Below, piece by piece: positions 1-8,779 of a stretch of 64,000 bases of DNA. The DNA comes from Streptomyces sp. NBC_01549 (GTDB lineage Bacteria; Actinomycetota; Actinomycetes; Streptomycetales; Streptomycetaceae). Each line of letters starts with the position of its first letter. Position 1 is the stretch's first letter. The notes under the pieces were generated by a model. That model was given only the letters and a program-made list of their open reading frames with translations, did not search any database and was not told the DNA's origin. A program made the position numbers and the translations under genes. The stretch lies in assembly GCF_026339955.1 (NCBI RefSeq), contig NZ_JAPEPW010000003.1, positions 682,001 through 746,000 of the forward strand. The letters are read 5' to 3'.

Positions 1-382
1 CCTGATACAGGTCGATGTAGTCGGTGCCGAGGCGGCGCAGCGAATGGTCGACCTCGGTCATGATCGCCTTGCGCGACAGTCCCCGTCCGTTGGGCCCCAG
101 CCGCATCGGATGGCGCAGCTTCGTGGCGATCACCACGGCATCACGGTCGGCGAAGTCCTTGAGCGCTCGCCCGAGGATTTCCTCACTGGAACCGTTGGAG
201 TACATGTTCGCGGTGTCGAAGAAGTTGATCCCCACCTCCAGCGCGTGCCGGATGAGCGGGCGCGCGTCCTGTTCGCCCTTCGACCAGACGGGGTGCCCGC
301 GGTCGGGCTCGCCGTAGGTCATCGCGCCGATCGCGATCGGGGACACGTCGAGGCCGGTCATGCCGAGCTTGATGTAATGCAT
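1..382 (-). CDS. Aldo/keto reductase, N-terminal part (runs off window)
   Basis: The reverse strand encodes about 127 residues of an NADPH-dependent aldo/keto reductase: N-terminal MHYIKLGMTGLDVSPIAIG, then a TYGEPDRG stretch and the family motif GINFFDTANMYSNGSSEE with the catalytic-site Asp and Tyr of the AKR barrel. The rest lies beyond base 1. The ATG at 382 is preceded by an AGGAG ribosome site. It is divergent from the TetR gene across 75 bp holding two palindromes, so it is the likely regulated partner. Substrate cannot be read from the sequence. Confidence 0.9.
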   Translation of the reverse strand, partial: MHYIKLGMTGLDVSPIAIGAMTYGEPDRGHPVWSKGEQDARPLIRHALEVGINFFDTANMYSNGSSEEILGRALKDFADRDAVVIATKLRHPMRLGPNGRGLSRKAIMTEVDHSLRRLGTDYIDLYQ

Positions 383-399
383 GACGCTCCTTAAAGTAT

Positions 400-438
400 G
401 TGGAGAGCTCTCCGCATAACGTAATGGAGGGCTCTCCA
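400..438. promoter_or_regulatory. Two palindromic operators between AKR and TetR genes
   Basis: GGAGAGCTCTCC (402-413) is a perfect 12-bp palindrome and TGGAGGGCTCTCCA (425-438) is a near copy 12 bp further on. Both lie between the divergent reductase and TetR starts, the usual place for a TetR-family operator controlling both genes. Binding is inferred. Confidence 0.7.
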
Positions 439-457
439 CTTAGCAAGGTGAGGTCCT

Positions 458-994
458 GTGGTCCGCTCAGACGCCCGCGAGAACAGGGCACGCATCCTCG
501 CCGCCGCACGCGAAGCGCTCGCGGCGGACGGCAGCACGTCGATGAACCAGATCGGCCAGCGCGCGGGAGTCGGCGCGGGCACCCTGTACCGCAACTTCCC
601 CACACGCGAGTCGCTGGTCCTGGCCGTCTACCAGGACGAGGTGGCACGCATCATCGGCACCGTGCCCGACCTGCTGGCCCAGATGCCGCCACTGGAAGCG
701 CTCCGCCAGTGGACGACCGACCTCGTCGAGGCCATGCGCAGAAAGCACGGCCTCGGCGACGCTCTCAGCCCGGGCGCGCACCAGGCGATCAGCGAGCAGA
801 GCTACGGGCCGGTCATCGCCGCGATCACAGAACTCCTCGACGCCGGCAAGAAGGACGAAAGCATCCGTCCAGACGCCGACCCAGGCGACTTCCTCCAACT
901 CACCGGCGCCTTGTGGCGCGCCGCGTCCAGCCCCGAGGACCGGGCACCCCACATGCTCGCGCTCATCCTCGACGGACTCCGCACGCACCGGTAA
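458..994 (+). CDS. TetR/AcrR family transcriptional regulator
   Basis: A 178-residue protein with an N-terminal TetR helix-turn-helix at about residues 10-55 (RILAAAREALAADG, then GAGTLYRNFPTRESL, the recognition helix) and a helical ligand-binding C-terminal half. The start is GTG at 458 with an AAGGTGAGG ribosome site at 445-453. Length is slightly short for the family (about 190-210). It probably represses itself and the divergent aldo/keto reductase through the palindromes at 402-438. The downstream flank is cut by an IS6-type element beginning only 10 bp after the stop. Confidence 0.93.
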   Translation: MVRSDARENRARILAAAREALAADGSTSMNQIGQRAGVGAGTLYRNFPTRESLVLAVYQDEVARIIGTVPDLLAQMPPLEALRQWTTDLVEAMRRKHGLGDALSPGAHQAISEQSYGPVIAAITELLDAGKKDESIRPDADPGDFLQLTGALWRAASSPEDRAPHMLALILDGLRTHR

Positions 995-1004
995 ACGACG
1001 CGCA

Positions 1005-1868
1005 GGCGTTGTCACGTTGTTGGGTGTGTGGGTGTCTGATGGCGTGTCGGGGCGCGGTGGGGTCCGCGGTCCGGGCTTGTGTTCAGGCCGTGGTGGGCCG
1101 GCTGGCAGCGCCGGTGACGTGGTCCCAGATGGCGAGGCGGATGGTCATCTCGGCTCGGTGTTGGGATGCGGTCATCAGGTGGCGGTGGGGTCGGAAGTGG
1201 GGTGAGATGCCGCTGAATGCGGACAGGAACTGCTGGGCCGCGCCGACGGAGCGGAAGCCTTTCATCGCGCGTTCACGCTGCCTGGTGGGCTGGTGGCTGT
1301 TCTCGGCCCGGTTGTTCAGTCCCTTGTGGGAACGGTGCTCGACGGAGGGCATGACCTCACGGTGAGCGGCGCCGTAGGAACGCAGCTTGTCCGTGATGAT
1401 CACCCTCGGCACCGCCCGGGTCTTCTTCATCAGGCGGCGGAAGAAGCGTCGGGCCGCGGCTTTGTTGCGGCGGTTCTGGACGAGGATGTCGAGGACGTTG
1501 CCGTCCTGGCCGACGGCCCGCCACAGGTACTTCAGCTCCCCGTTGACCTTGATGAACACCTCGTCCAGATGCCATTTATCCCCGGGCCGGGGACGGCGGC
1601 GGCGCAGTCCGTTCGCGTAAGCCTGGCCGAACGTGGCGCACCAGCGGCGCACTGTCTCGTAGGAGACGATGACGCCGCGCTGAAGCAGCAGCTCCTCGAC
1701 CTCGCGGAAGCTGAGCGGGAAGCGGAAGTACAGCCACACACAGTGGGATATGACCTCGACAGGCTACCGGTGCCCCCTGTACGACGGCGACGCGCTCCCC
1801 ACGGACAACCCCTCCCAGCGTGATCAACCAGAAGATCATCCCACCCGGTCAGCCAACGTGACAGCGCC
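1005..1868 (-). mobile_element. IS6-family-like insertion sequence, copy 1
   Basis: An 864-bp element with terminal inverted repeats: GGCGTTGTCACGTT at the left and AACGTGACAGCGCC at the right. The same termini bound the copy at 36300-37165. No direct target duplication is visible, so the flanks have probably been rearranged. It carries one transposase gene in reverse orientation, inactivated by a stop codon, and it cuts the maleylacetate reductase gene on its right. Confidence 0.88.
1083..1802 (-). pseudogene. IS6 family DDE transposase with in-frame amber stop
   Basis: About 239 codons, nearly identical to the intact transposase at 36368-37087, with the GDKWHLDEVFIKVNGE first-Asp motif, IITDKLRSYGAA second Asp and HKGLNNRAENSHQ Glu motif of the IS6 family. 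Aligning the two copies shows TAG at 1764-1766 where the intact copy has a Tyr codon (TAC, in HRYPAE). Translation can therefore start only at an internal Met downstream, and the N-terminal HTH region is lost. The intended start is GTG at 1802. Judged inactive. Confidence 0.85.
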
Positions 1869-2386
1869 TGGACGAGCCGACCTCGCAGATGGACCCGCGT
1901 GGCGAGCACGATGCCTGGTCGGTGCGGAGCGCCCGGCGTGGCTTCCCGGAAGGTCACAAGAGGTCCACATGGACAACCACAGGCCATGACCAATGCGCAC
2001 CGAACCCCGGAGGTGGTCGTCTCGGAGCCGGCGTAGGTGGTGGGCACGCTGATCACGGGCAGGCCGGACGTCAGGGCGATCGCCTTGCCCAGGCCGATGG
2101 TGGAACCGCCGCCGATGGCCAGACAACCGTCCGCGCCGGCCTCGCGGGCGGCCGCGCGAGCCGCTTCGGCGACTTCGATCGGCACGTGCATCCTGGCTCC
2201 GGTGAAGAGACCCACGCATGTGTCGTCCAGCAGGGTGGCCGCGTGCTCGGCGAGAGCGCGCTGACCGGGCGTGGACAGCACGAGCAGCCGGCGCAGGCCC
2301 AAACGCTCTGCTTCACCGGGCAGTTGGCGCAGACTGCCGGTGCCGAAGACCACCCGCATGGGTAGAGCCTCGTAGGTGAAGGTCAT
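1869..2386 (-). pseudogene. Maleylacetate reductase (iron-containing ADH type), N-terminal remnant
   Basis: Residues 1-150 match the N-terminal half of maleylacetate reductase: VVFGTGSLRQLP, then the nucleotide-binding LAIGGGSTIGLGKAIAL and VPTTYAGSE motifs. Maleylacetate reductase reduces maleylacetate to 3-oxoadipate. After GSETTT the family sequence is lost and the reading frame runs straight into IS6 copy 1, so the metal-binding C-terminal domain is missing. The ATG at 2386 overlaps the stop of the upstream dioxygenase gene (ATGA), showing they were one operon for hydroxyquinol degradation. Confidence 0.82.
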
Positions 2387-3052
2387 CGCGTCGCTTTCGC
2401 CACCGGCGCCAGCACGATGTCGAACCTGGCCTGGATGAAGGGCGCGGTCACGCCGAAGCGCTCGGCGTCCTGCTCGTCGTGGGACTCGGTGAAGTCGGTG
2501 ATCAGGCCTCGCTTGACCGCGAAGACGGCGTCCGAGTCGACGTAGGGCCTGCCCGCGACGAACGCGTGCGTGGTGATGGGCCGGTGGTGCTCGGAACCGG
2601 CGATAAGTGGATGTGGGCGGGCCAATAGGGGTGCCTGCCGTCCGGTGGCTTCGAGGAGGCGGTCTACGGGGCCGTCAGTGGGGATCGGGTAGTGGGAGGG
2701 GACGACGGTACGGAACCAGTAGCGGCCGTGCTCATCCGTGCGGAAGTGGCCGCGCCCGTTGCCCGCGGGCTGCTGCACGTCGTAGAAACCGTCCTCCGAG
2801 CACTGCCACACGTCGAGTTCCGCGCCCTGAAGCGGTGTTGCGTCGGCGGTGAGCACTCGGCCGGAGACCGCACAGGGGCGGCCGGTGCCGAGAGATGGAG
2901 TCGCCGAGTTCGCGGCGGGGGATTCGGTCATGTGGAAGGGGCCGAGGACGGTGCTCTCGGTTCCCTCCTCGGCCCCGTTGATCGTCTCGACGAGCATGGA
3001 GACGCCCAGGATGTCGGAGAGCAGGACGAACTCCTGGCTGATCGGCGAGCAT
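2383..3052 (-). pseudogene. Hydroxyquinol 1,2-dioxygenase, truncated and frameshifted
   Basis: An intradiol ring-cleavage dioxygenase: LLSDILGVSMLVETING, TESTVLGPFHM, the DVWQ strand and GRYWFRTVVPSHYPIPTDGP with the two iron-ligand Tyr. The first 80 or so residues of the family are replaced by an IS6 remnant. The His-ligand region reads ARPHPLIAG in frame, while the neighbouring frame gives the family motif PYWPAHIH, so a pair of compensating small indels near 2590-2625 has scrambled the metal site. This enzyme would open hydroxyquinol to maleylacetate, the substrate of the next gene. Both genes look dead. Confidence 0.8.
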
Positions 3053-3229
3053 GAGCTCCTCAACCTCGCGGAAGCTCAACGGGAAGCGGTGATACAGCCA
3101 CACGCAGTAGGCGATGATCTCCGCCGGGTACCGGAACCCCTTATACGACGGCGACCCCGCGTCCAAGACTGCCCTCCCCGCGATCACAACCCCAAGATCA
3201 TCCCAGATCTCAGCCAAGTTGACGACGCC
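3050..3229 (-). mobile_element. IS6-family remnant (5' end)
   Basis: The reverse strand gives SYKGFRYPAEIIAYCVWLYH followed by RFPLSFREVEELML, the first 40 residues of the IS6 transposase seen at 36.4 kb, preceded by the same untranslated leader and a degenerate end near 3229 (AGCCAAGTTGACGACGCC). The element is cut at the dioxygenase junction, so it removed that gene's 5' end. Confidence 0.8.
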
Positions 3230-3296
3230 CCTCGGCTGCTTCGGAAGTCGTCGAGATGGACCCGCCGTCGAGAATTCCCGACCTCGCTCTCTTCTC

Positions 3297-4184
3297 TCAT
3301 GCGCTCTCTTCGCTGAGGCGGTCGACTGCCCACGGCAGGAGCTCCTTGGCCACCGCAAGGCTGAACGGCCTCACCAGCGAACGAAGTTCGGCGCAGGCGG
3401 CAGGACCGAGCGTGATGTAAGGGAGGGCAGCCAGCCTGTCGGTGGTGTGCTCGATCTCCGCCCTGCGCCGCGTACCGTCCTCGGTCAAGGCCAGGTCGGG
3501 TCCGTCGTCGAGCCATCCACGCTCATGCAGGTTCTGCACGGCCTGTCCCCACTGCTCCGGCGTCCATGCCCGCGAGTCGCGCAGCACCCCTGCGTCGATG
3601 TCGCCTGTGGCGGCGTGCGTGACGAGAGCCTCGAGTCCGCTCAGTCCGGCAGTCAGTAGTGCCGCCACGTGACCGTCGCCACGGAACTCCCGCAGCAGAG
3701 TCTGCGCGTGCCAGAGCACGAGGTGGGGTGCGCTCGGCCACGGCAGTGCGGCGTGCGCGGCGAAGAGGGGGCGGCCTTGTGGATGGCGCACGGTCACTTC
3801 AGCCGCGGTACGGGCCAATTCCGCTGCGCGGGCCAGCGCCGGTGAGGAGACGTCCGCGCCGAGGATGCGGCGGAGCGTGGTATCGATCCCGGTGAGCCGG
3901 GCGGCGGCGAACCGCTGCGGCGTGGCGGCTTCCCACGCCGCGGGTATGGCTCGGCGCACCAGTTGGGGATTGAAGTTGTAGAACGTGGCGATGACGAGAT
4001 CCGCCGGAGCGGCGCCGAGCGCGGCGGAGCGGGACGCGAAGTACCCGGTCCTGGCGTCCACGCCCAACTCGGCGTACTGACCTGCGGCTTCGGGCGAGAA
4101 GTAGACAGCCCCGTGGTAGGGCTCGAGAGTTCTCCAGGTCTGGCGCGCGAGGGCCAGGCTGTCGCGGTCCGTGTTCTGCGTCAT
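3297..4184 (-). CDS. SCO6745-like protein (SalK-type helix-turn-helix family)
   Basis: A 295-residue soluble protein beginning MTQNTDRDSLALARQTWRTL, with the family features YFSPEAAGQYAELGV, GYFASRSAALG, VIATFYNFNPQLV and a C-terminal winged-helix-like part (LHERGWLDDGPDLALTEDG). I recognise the streptomycete family often named SCO6745; its biochemical role is not established. The start at 4184 is the first Met before the conserved domain. No operon partner remains. It is one of the few genes in the first 6 kb without a disabling mutation. Confidence 0.8.
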   Translation of the reverse strand: MTQNTDRDSLALARQTWRTLEPYHGAVYFSPEAAGQYAELGVDARTGYFASRSAALGAAPADLVIATFYNFNPQLVRRAIPAAWEAATPQRFAAARLTGIDTTLRRILGADVSSPALARAAELARTAAEVTVRHPQGRPLFAAHAALPWPSAPHLVLWHAQTLLREFRGDGHVAALLTAGLSGLEALVTHAATGDIDAGVLRDSRAWTPEQWGQAVQNLHERGWLDDGPDLALTEDGTRRRAEIEHTTDRLAALPYITLGPAACAELRSLVRPFSLAVAKELLPWAVDRLSEESA

Positions 4185-4317
4185 GAGGGCTCTCCGTCCT
4201 GTGGCGGATGAAACGTTGTTGTTCATCGAGCACACGACGGCGCGTGAGGCACACCCTGCCGTACCGTCTGGTCGGTACGTTATCGGAGAGCGGCTCCGGC
4301 GACTACTGCCCTGCAAC

Positions 4318-4414
4318 CAGTTCTCTCCTGACCAAGGTGCGCACACATCCGCGGCACGCGACCGCGTTGGTGCGGGCCCTGGTGGTGCTGACGCACCACC
4401 AGGTGGCTCGGTGA
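4318..4414 (+). mobile_element. IS5-family transposase C-terminal scrap
   Basis: The forward strand encodes LLTKVRTHPRHATALVRALV followed by VLTHHQVAR and a stop, matching the C-terminus of the IS5 transposase at 12051-12932 (TKLRTDPAHATRLLRALLVL). Nothing of the rest of the gene is present. Confidence 0.7.
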
Positions 4415-4599
4415 CCGATGATCTCCCCGCAATGATCACCGTGATGAGCTGCGCGAGCACCCCAACGACTCATCACACCAGGACCGTTGACCTGCATGAA
4501 TCACGATGGAACTTCCTCGATACGGCCTGACCGCCGCAAACGTCGGGCGCCGCCGGGCGCGAGCTGACTGGTGCGCTCGGCGACGTCCCCGCGCGGTGG

Positions 4600-4960
4600 G
4601 GAAGAGGACTTGCAAGCGGGGAAGGTTCTCCGGCTTCTCGCGTCGGGCCTGGGCCATCAGCGGCAGCGGCGCGCCCCACCCGTCGCGCGCGTCGAGGCGG
4701 AGCGACGGTACGCCGACTTCCTACGCGGCCAGGCCGAGGCCCTGCTCGCCTGGGACCTCTTCGGTGGCTGGGCGTCCGCGTCGTTTCGGCACGCAGGTCG
4801 CAGCGTGGCGACGGTTGAGCAGGTCGCGGTGCCACCGCGGGATGGTGTCGGGGCCTACCAGCAGGAGGTGCCGCACTTTCGCTGCCGGGAGGTGGTGGAG
4901 CAGGCCGACGAGGACCGCGCGGTCGGTGTCGGCGAACACGGGCCTGCCGACCTGGCGCCG
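4600..4960. mobile_element. Scrambled integrase/transposase remnants
   Basis: Two parts of an integrase-core transposase lie in opposite orientation. Reverse strand 4725-4955 gives FADTDRAVLVGLLHHLPAAK and IPRWHRDLLNRRHAATCVPK, typical of the N-terminal part. Forward strand near 4690-4763 gives RRYADFLRGQAEALLAWDLF, which in intact relatives lies just before the first catalytic Asp. The arrangement implies an inversion. No functional gene remains. Confidence 0.5.
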
Positions 4961-4995
4961 CAGGACGAGCAGCTGATGCCGCAGCGCGAGGACTC

Positions 4996-5405
4996 AACCT
5001 GCTCGCTGGCAAGCTGACCAACCGGTACGGGCCGCGCCTCCCGTTGATCCTCGGCCAGGTCATCCAGACGGTCGGCATCCTGGGCCTGCTCCTCGTCCGT
5101 CGGGACACCCCCACTCCCTTGCTGTTGACCCTGCTGGTGCCGCTCGGCATCGGCGGCGGACTCGCGATCCCGCCGTAGACGTCGGCGATGCTGGAGTCGG
5201 TGCCGCACGAGCGGGCAGGCCTCGCATCCGGAGTACTCAGCGCCGCCCGGCAGTTCGGCGGCGCGATCGGAGTCGCCCTGCTCGGTGCGCTGATCGCTGA
5301 TTCTGCCCACTTCATGACCGGGATGCGGATCAGCCTGGTTGTCGGGGCGGCCGTGCTGGTGGCCACCACACTCGGCGTGGCGCTCTTCCTGCCCGGCGGC
5401 GGCGT
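4996..5405 (+). pseudogene. MFS transporter C-terminal fragment with amber stop
   Basis: The frame from 4996 reads LLAGKLTNRYGPRLPLILGQ, LGIGGGLAIPP, a TAG at 5176-5178, then SAMLESVPHERAGLASGVLS and two hydrophobic segments (GVALLGALIADSA, VVGAAVLVATTLGVALFL). This is the last four or so helices of a DHA2-like drug-efflux MFS protein. The 5' part is missing, and the reading frame continues past 5405 into an unrelated TPR protein. Confidence 0.75.
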
Positions 5406-6390
5406 CGGCGATTCCGTCTGGGAGCCGGTCACCCCACCCGCCCCCGGCGCCCCGGCGCCCGGCACGCCCGCCGACGCCCTCGTGGAACTCCTCAGCACCC
5501 TCACCCGCCGCCAGCACGAGCACCGCGCTCGCACCGTCAGCCGACTCACCGCCCTCCTCGACGCCGACCTGCTGCCCGCCGACCTGCAGGAGATGGTGCT
5601 CTACTACCGGGCCAAGGCCCTGCGCGACACCGGCCGAGCCGCCCAATCCCGCCGCGACTACCAGCAGGTTGCCGACCAGGGCGGCCGCCTCGCCCCCGCA
5701 GCCCGCCGCGGCCTGGCCCACGCCGCACGCCTGGCCGGCGACTTCCCCACCGCCCTCGCCTCCGCCCAGAATCTCGGCTGGGAAGGCCGCCACCAACGCG
5801 TGTTGGGTGACCTGTACTGGCTTCAAGGCCAACCCGAGCGTGCCGCCGCGCCCTACCTCGCCGGACGCACCGAAGCCGAACAGCACGGCAAGGCCGGCGA
5901 GGCCGCCCACAGCCAGGCCCTGCGCGCATTCGCCATCGCGCTCTACGCCCCCGACCAGGCCACCGCGGAAATCGACCTCGCCCACCAACTCCTGACCGGC
6001 CTCAACCTGCGCGCCACCACCATCAACGTCCGCCGGGCCGAACTCATCCGCGATGCCGGCAGCGACAGCGTCGACGACCAGATCGCCACGCTGCGCACCG
6101 AACTCGATATCGCGGGCCTCACCTCGCTGACACCCGCGATCGAGCTGGCCTGCGCCTTTCACCAGGCCGTCCTTGACGACCACACCGCACTGCACGCCAC
6201 GCTCACCCGGCTACGAGAACAAACGTCCGACGAAGATCACGCCTACTTCGTCGACATCGCCCAGTTCATGGCCGACATGCCTGTCGATCAGGCTTCCGCA
6301 GTCCGGTGGCTCGACAGTGAACAGCACACCCGCAGCCGCTGGCGTGGCATGGTCATCGCCCGGCAGGCGCACCTGCACGCCGGGCACTGA
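5406..6390 (+). pseudogene. TPR-rich C-terminal domain fused in frame to MFS remnant
   Basis: Following a proline-rich linker (PPAPGAPAPGTPADALVELL) the frame encodes about 320 residues of helical repeats: YYRAKALRDTGRAAQSRRDY, RGLAHAARLAGDFPTALASA, GDLYWLQGQPERAAAPYLAG. This resembles the C-terminal TPR region of streptomycete ATP/GTP-binding proteins whose NTPase part is missing here. An ATG exists at 5188 inside the MFS piece, so a chimeric 400-residue protein could be made, but nothing suggests selection for it. A strong hairpin follows the stop. Confidence 0.65.
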
Positions 6391-6397
6391 CCAAAGA

Positions 6398-6433
6398 AGG
6401 GGGGGCCGTTTCCCGCGGGAAACGGCCCCCCTT
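6398..6433. terminator. Bidirectional intrinsic terminator
   Basis: A perfect GC-rich hairpin centred at 6415/6416 (stem GGGGGGCCGTTTCCCG with its complement, almost no loop) lies 8 bp after the TPR stop and 19 bp before the stop of the convergent PIN-domain gene. It can serve both. Confidence 0.85.
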
Positions 6434-6451
6434 CGTCCGAGGCGGCGCGGG

Positions 6452-6826
6452 TCAGGTGGGGTTCAGCGGAGTGATGCCGGTACCCGCGTACAGCTCGGGT
6501 TCCAGCGACAGGACCGTGAGCGGCTCTCCCGCCTTCACCGCGTGCCAGGCGATCGCAGCAGCGTGGGCCACCGGCCAGTCCACGCTTCTCCAGTCCATCG
6601 CATCCACAGCATGAGCTGCGGTGAACGGAACGTTCTCCGCGAACCGCAGGGATGCCGCGTGCTTGCCTGCGCCCGCAACCTGCCGTTCGGCAGCGAGCAC
6701 GGCGAGGGAGGGGATGATGACACGACCGGTGCCACGTGAGGCCTCGATGTAGAGGCCCGTGAAGAAGGAGTCCGCGCGGTACAGGGCGGCCAGAGCGGTG
6801 TGGTCCAGGACGGCCGTCAGGTTCAT
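6452..6826 (-). CDS. PIN-domain-like toxin
   Basis: A 124-residue protein that opens TAVLDHTALAALYR, fitting the first PIN-domain strand with its metal-binding Asp followed by T/S-A-L. It continues with acidic residues in SLRFAENVPFTAAHAVDAMD and ends in WHAVKAGEPLTVLSLEPEL. VapC-type toxins are Mg-dependent RNases. The ATG at 6826 overlaps the stop of the upstream antitoxin gene (ATGA), so the pair is translationally coupled. The divergence from typical VapC is high, so RNase activity is inferred from fold-like pattern and gene order. Confidence 0.72.
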   Translation of the reverse strand: MNLTAVLDHTALAALYRADSFFTGLYIEASRGTGRVIIPSLAVLAAERQVAGAGKHAASLRFAENVPFTAAHAVDAMDWRSVDWPVAHAAAIAWHAVKAGEPLTVLSLEPELYAGTGITPLNPT

Positions 6827-7077
6827 GCGCCGGCGCCGCCCTGATGGGCACGGATCTTCGCCCAGGCGTCCTGGCCGACCTGCTGAACCTGCTCGGTGTA
6901 CTCAATGCCGAGCTCACGGGCGGCCTCGACAGCACGCTGCTCCCGCTCGGCTTCCGTGAGCTCGCGAGTGGCGAGCTCTTCCAGCAGCTCAGTGATGGTG
7001 GTGCCGCGCTCGTCGGCGAGGATACGCAGCCGGTTGCGCACTTCCTCACTGGTCTTGATGCTCGTCGGCTTGCTCAT
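6823..7077 (-). CDS. Ribbon-helix-helix-like antitoxin
   Basis: An 84-residue basic/acidic helical protein: SKPTSIKTSEEVRNRLRILA then DERGTTITELLEELATREL, the pattern of an RHH/MetJ-Arc antitoxin N-terminus, followed by a charged toxin-binding tail. The chosen start is the ATG at 7077 because the perfect inverted repeat at 7086-7102 sits just upstream, within what would otherwise be coding sequence. First gene of the toxin-antitoxin operon. Confidence 0.78.
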   Translation of the reverse strand: MSKPTSIKTSEEVRNRLRILADERGTTITELLEELATRELTEAEREQRAVEAARELGIEYTEQVQQVGQDAWAKIRAHQGGAGA

Positions 7078-7085
7078 GCCGTTGA

Positions 7086-7102
7086 TTCTACCGCCGGTAG
7101 AA
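7086..7102. promoter_or_regulatory. Toxin-antitoxin autoregulatory operator
   Basis: TTCTACC-GCC-GGTAGAA is a perfect 7-3-7 inverted repeat ending 9 bp before the antitoxin start. Antitoxins of this class usually bind such a site to repress their own operon. Confidence 0.75.
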
Positions 7103-7107
7103 CCCAA

Positions 7108-7885
7108 GCGCCGTCAGAGCGTCACGATTCACCCGTCGCCGACACAGCGCATGTGACCCCTGCGTGCCCGATCGGATGGCGAGCAGTGGGGAACGTCGGC
7201 AAGTCGCCTGCAACCGCGCAGGTCACCGTCTTGCCAGGTCAGCGCCCATCCGCATACGCGATCTTCCAAACAGGTGCTCCAGGAACGGGCAGCGAAGCTG
7301 ACTGGGTCAGACTTCGTAGCCACGTGATCAAGGTCGCGACACATCGTCCCACGAGCGTGCCAGAACGACGATCACCGATCCAGCCGCCGGGCGGGGCTCT
7401 CCCATTCCACGATGATGGGTCACTCGAACGTCGGCCGAGGGGGCGTTGCGAAACGGGCTTTCCAGCACGATGGGATCCCGTGGCCCGGTTGGATCCCAAA
7501 AGGCACCACGGTTCAGCGTGGACGGGTACGGCCCCTCACGGCCGGCGCGGTCACGTCCAGGACGGCGGGACAGCCCGTGCGCTGATCTCGGTGAGGCGGA
7601 GCGCCACGGTGATGACGAACTGGCGGCAGAAGTCGAATGCGGCGGTCGGCAAGGTGTCGCACGGATCGACAGGCATTCGCCCGCCCGAGCGGTCCGGAAG
7701 GTGTCCGGCCGGGCGGCAGCCGTTGGTAGGCAGAGTGGAGCCGGAATCGGCGTGTGTGCGTCAGCCGGCGGGAGCGGGCACAGAGGATCTTCACTATTTC
7801 CGCACCGAATTCATATGATGCGGAGATCAACAGGCCTGGCACGAGGGAAACGTCGGCCAGCCTCTCAGGTTCCCGTGGGGGATTC
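7108..7885. other. Intergenic stretch without a recognisable gene
   Basis: No convincing coding sequence was seen here. Base use is less biased than in real genes around it. It must contain the promoters of the antitoxin operon (left end) and of the secreted protein (right end); a purine-rich GTGGGGG lies just before 7886. Confidence 0.5.
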
Positions 7886-8734
7886 ATGCGTATACGCGTT
7901 GCGGTCGCCGTTGTTTCCGGTGCCGTCGTTCTGTCCGCGCTCGCTCTTCCGATAGCCGCCCAGGCGGCGGAGCGTCCGGGTGCGTCGACGAAGCTCAGCT
8001 CCTTCACCTCGAAGACCGTCCATCCGAACGACTCGCTGGGCAACACCAAGTTCTCGCACGCGGTCATCAACGGCGGCAAGGACATCGCCCTCGGCACCAC
8101 CGGCACGAAGTCCGTCACCATCACGTACACCGCCACCGACCAGAACGGCGTCGCCCTCACCGAGGCCTTCCTGTGGCAGGGCACCGACAGCTCGACCACG
8201 GCCGGCATCACCGGCGGCCTGGGGACGGACGACGACCCCAGCTGCACGGAGACCGCGACCCAGGGCGTCTACAACTGCAAGGCCCTCTTCAACATCCACC
8301 CCGCCACCGACATGAAGGACAACGGCGTAGCCGGGACCTGGAAGCTGTTCCTGGGTGCCTGGGACCTGTACGCGAACGCCAGCTACAACGACGACGTCGC
8401 CACCGCCGCGATCAAAAAACTCTCCACGCTGACCGCCGATGCCACACCCGAGCCCGTCAAGAAGGGCAAGACCATCACGGTCACGGGCAAGCTCGCCCGC
8501 GCCAACTGGTCGACCGGCAAGTACGCCGGCTACGCCTCCCAGCCCGCGAAGCTGCAGTTCCGCAAGAAGGGCAGCAGCACCTACACCACCCTCAAGACGG
8601 TCAAGACCAACAGCACCGGCGTCCTGAAGACCACCACCAAGGCCACGGTCGACGGTTACTACCGCTACGTCTTCGCGGGCACCACCACCACCGCCGCCTC
8701 GACAGCCCCCGGCGACTACGTCGACGTCAGGTAA
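7886..8734 (+). CDS. Secreted protein with Ig-like/C2-like C-terminal domain
   Basis: A 282-residue protein with a clear Sec signal peptide (MRIRVAVAVVSGAVVLSALA to AQA, cleavage near residue 28). The mature part has a beta-rich first domain (KSVTITYTATDQNGVALTEA, one Cys pair at DPSCTET and VYNCKAL) ending in KLFLGAWDLYANASYNDD. A second domain, KKGKTITVTGKLARANWSTG to DGYYRYVFAG, resembles bacterial Ig-like repeats that follow secreted actinobacterial proteins. It may belong to the family named DUF5707, though I am not certain. Function unknown; acts outside the cell. Confidence 0.82.
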   Translation: MRIRVAVAVVSGAVVLSALALPIAAQAAERPGASTKLSSFTSKTVHPNDSLGNTKFSHAVINGGKDIALGTTGTKSVTITYTATDQNGVALTEAFLWQGTDSSTTAGITGGLGTDDDPSCTETATQGVYNCKALFNIHPATDMKDNGVAGTWKLFLGAWDLYANASYNDDVATAAIKKLSTLTADATPEPVKKGKTITVTGKLARANWSTGKYAGYASQPAKLQFRKKGSSTYTTLKTVKTNSTGVLKTTTKATVDGYYRYVFAGTTTTAASTAPGDYVDVR

Positions 8735-8779
8735 GCAGTCCGGTAAGCACCGCGCGTCACCACTCCGGTGCCGGGCCGC

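Noticed and set aside
4855..6195. 446-codon open frame on the reverse strand
   Set aside because: It mirrors the TPR coding frame; Gly/Val-rich composition with no domain. A shadow of high-GC third-position bias.
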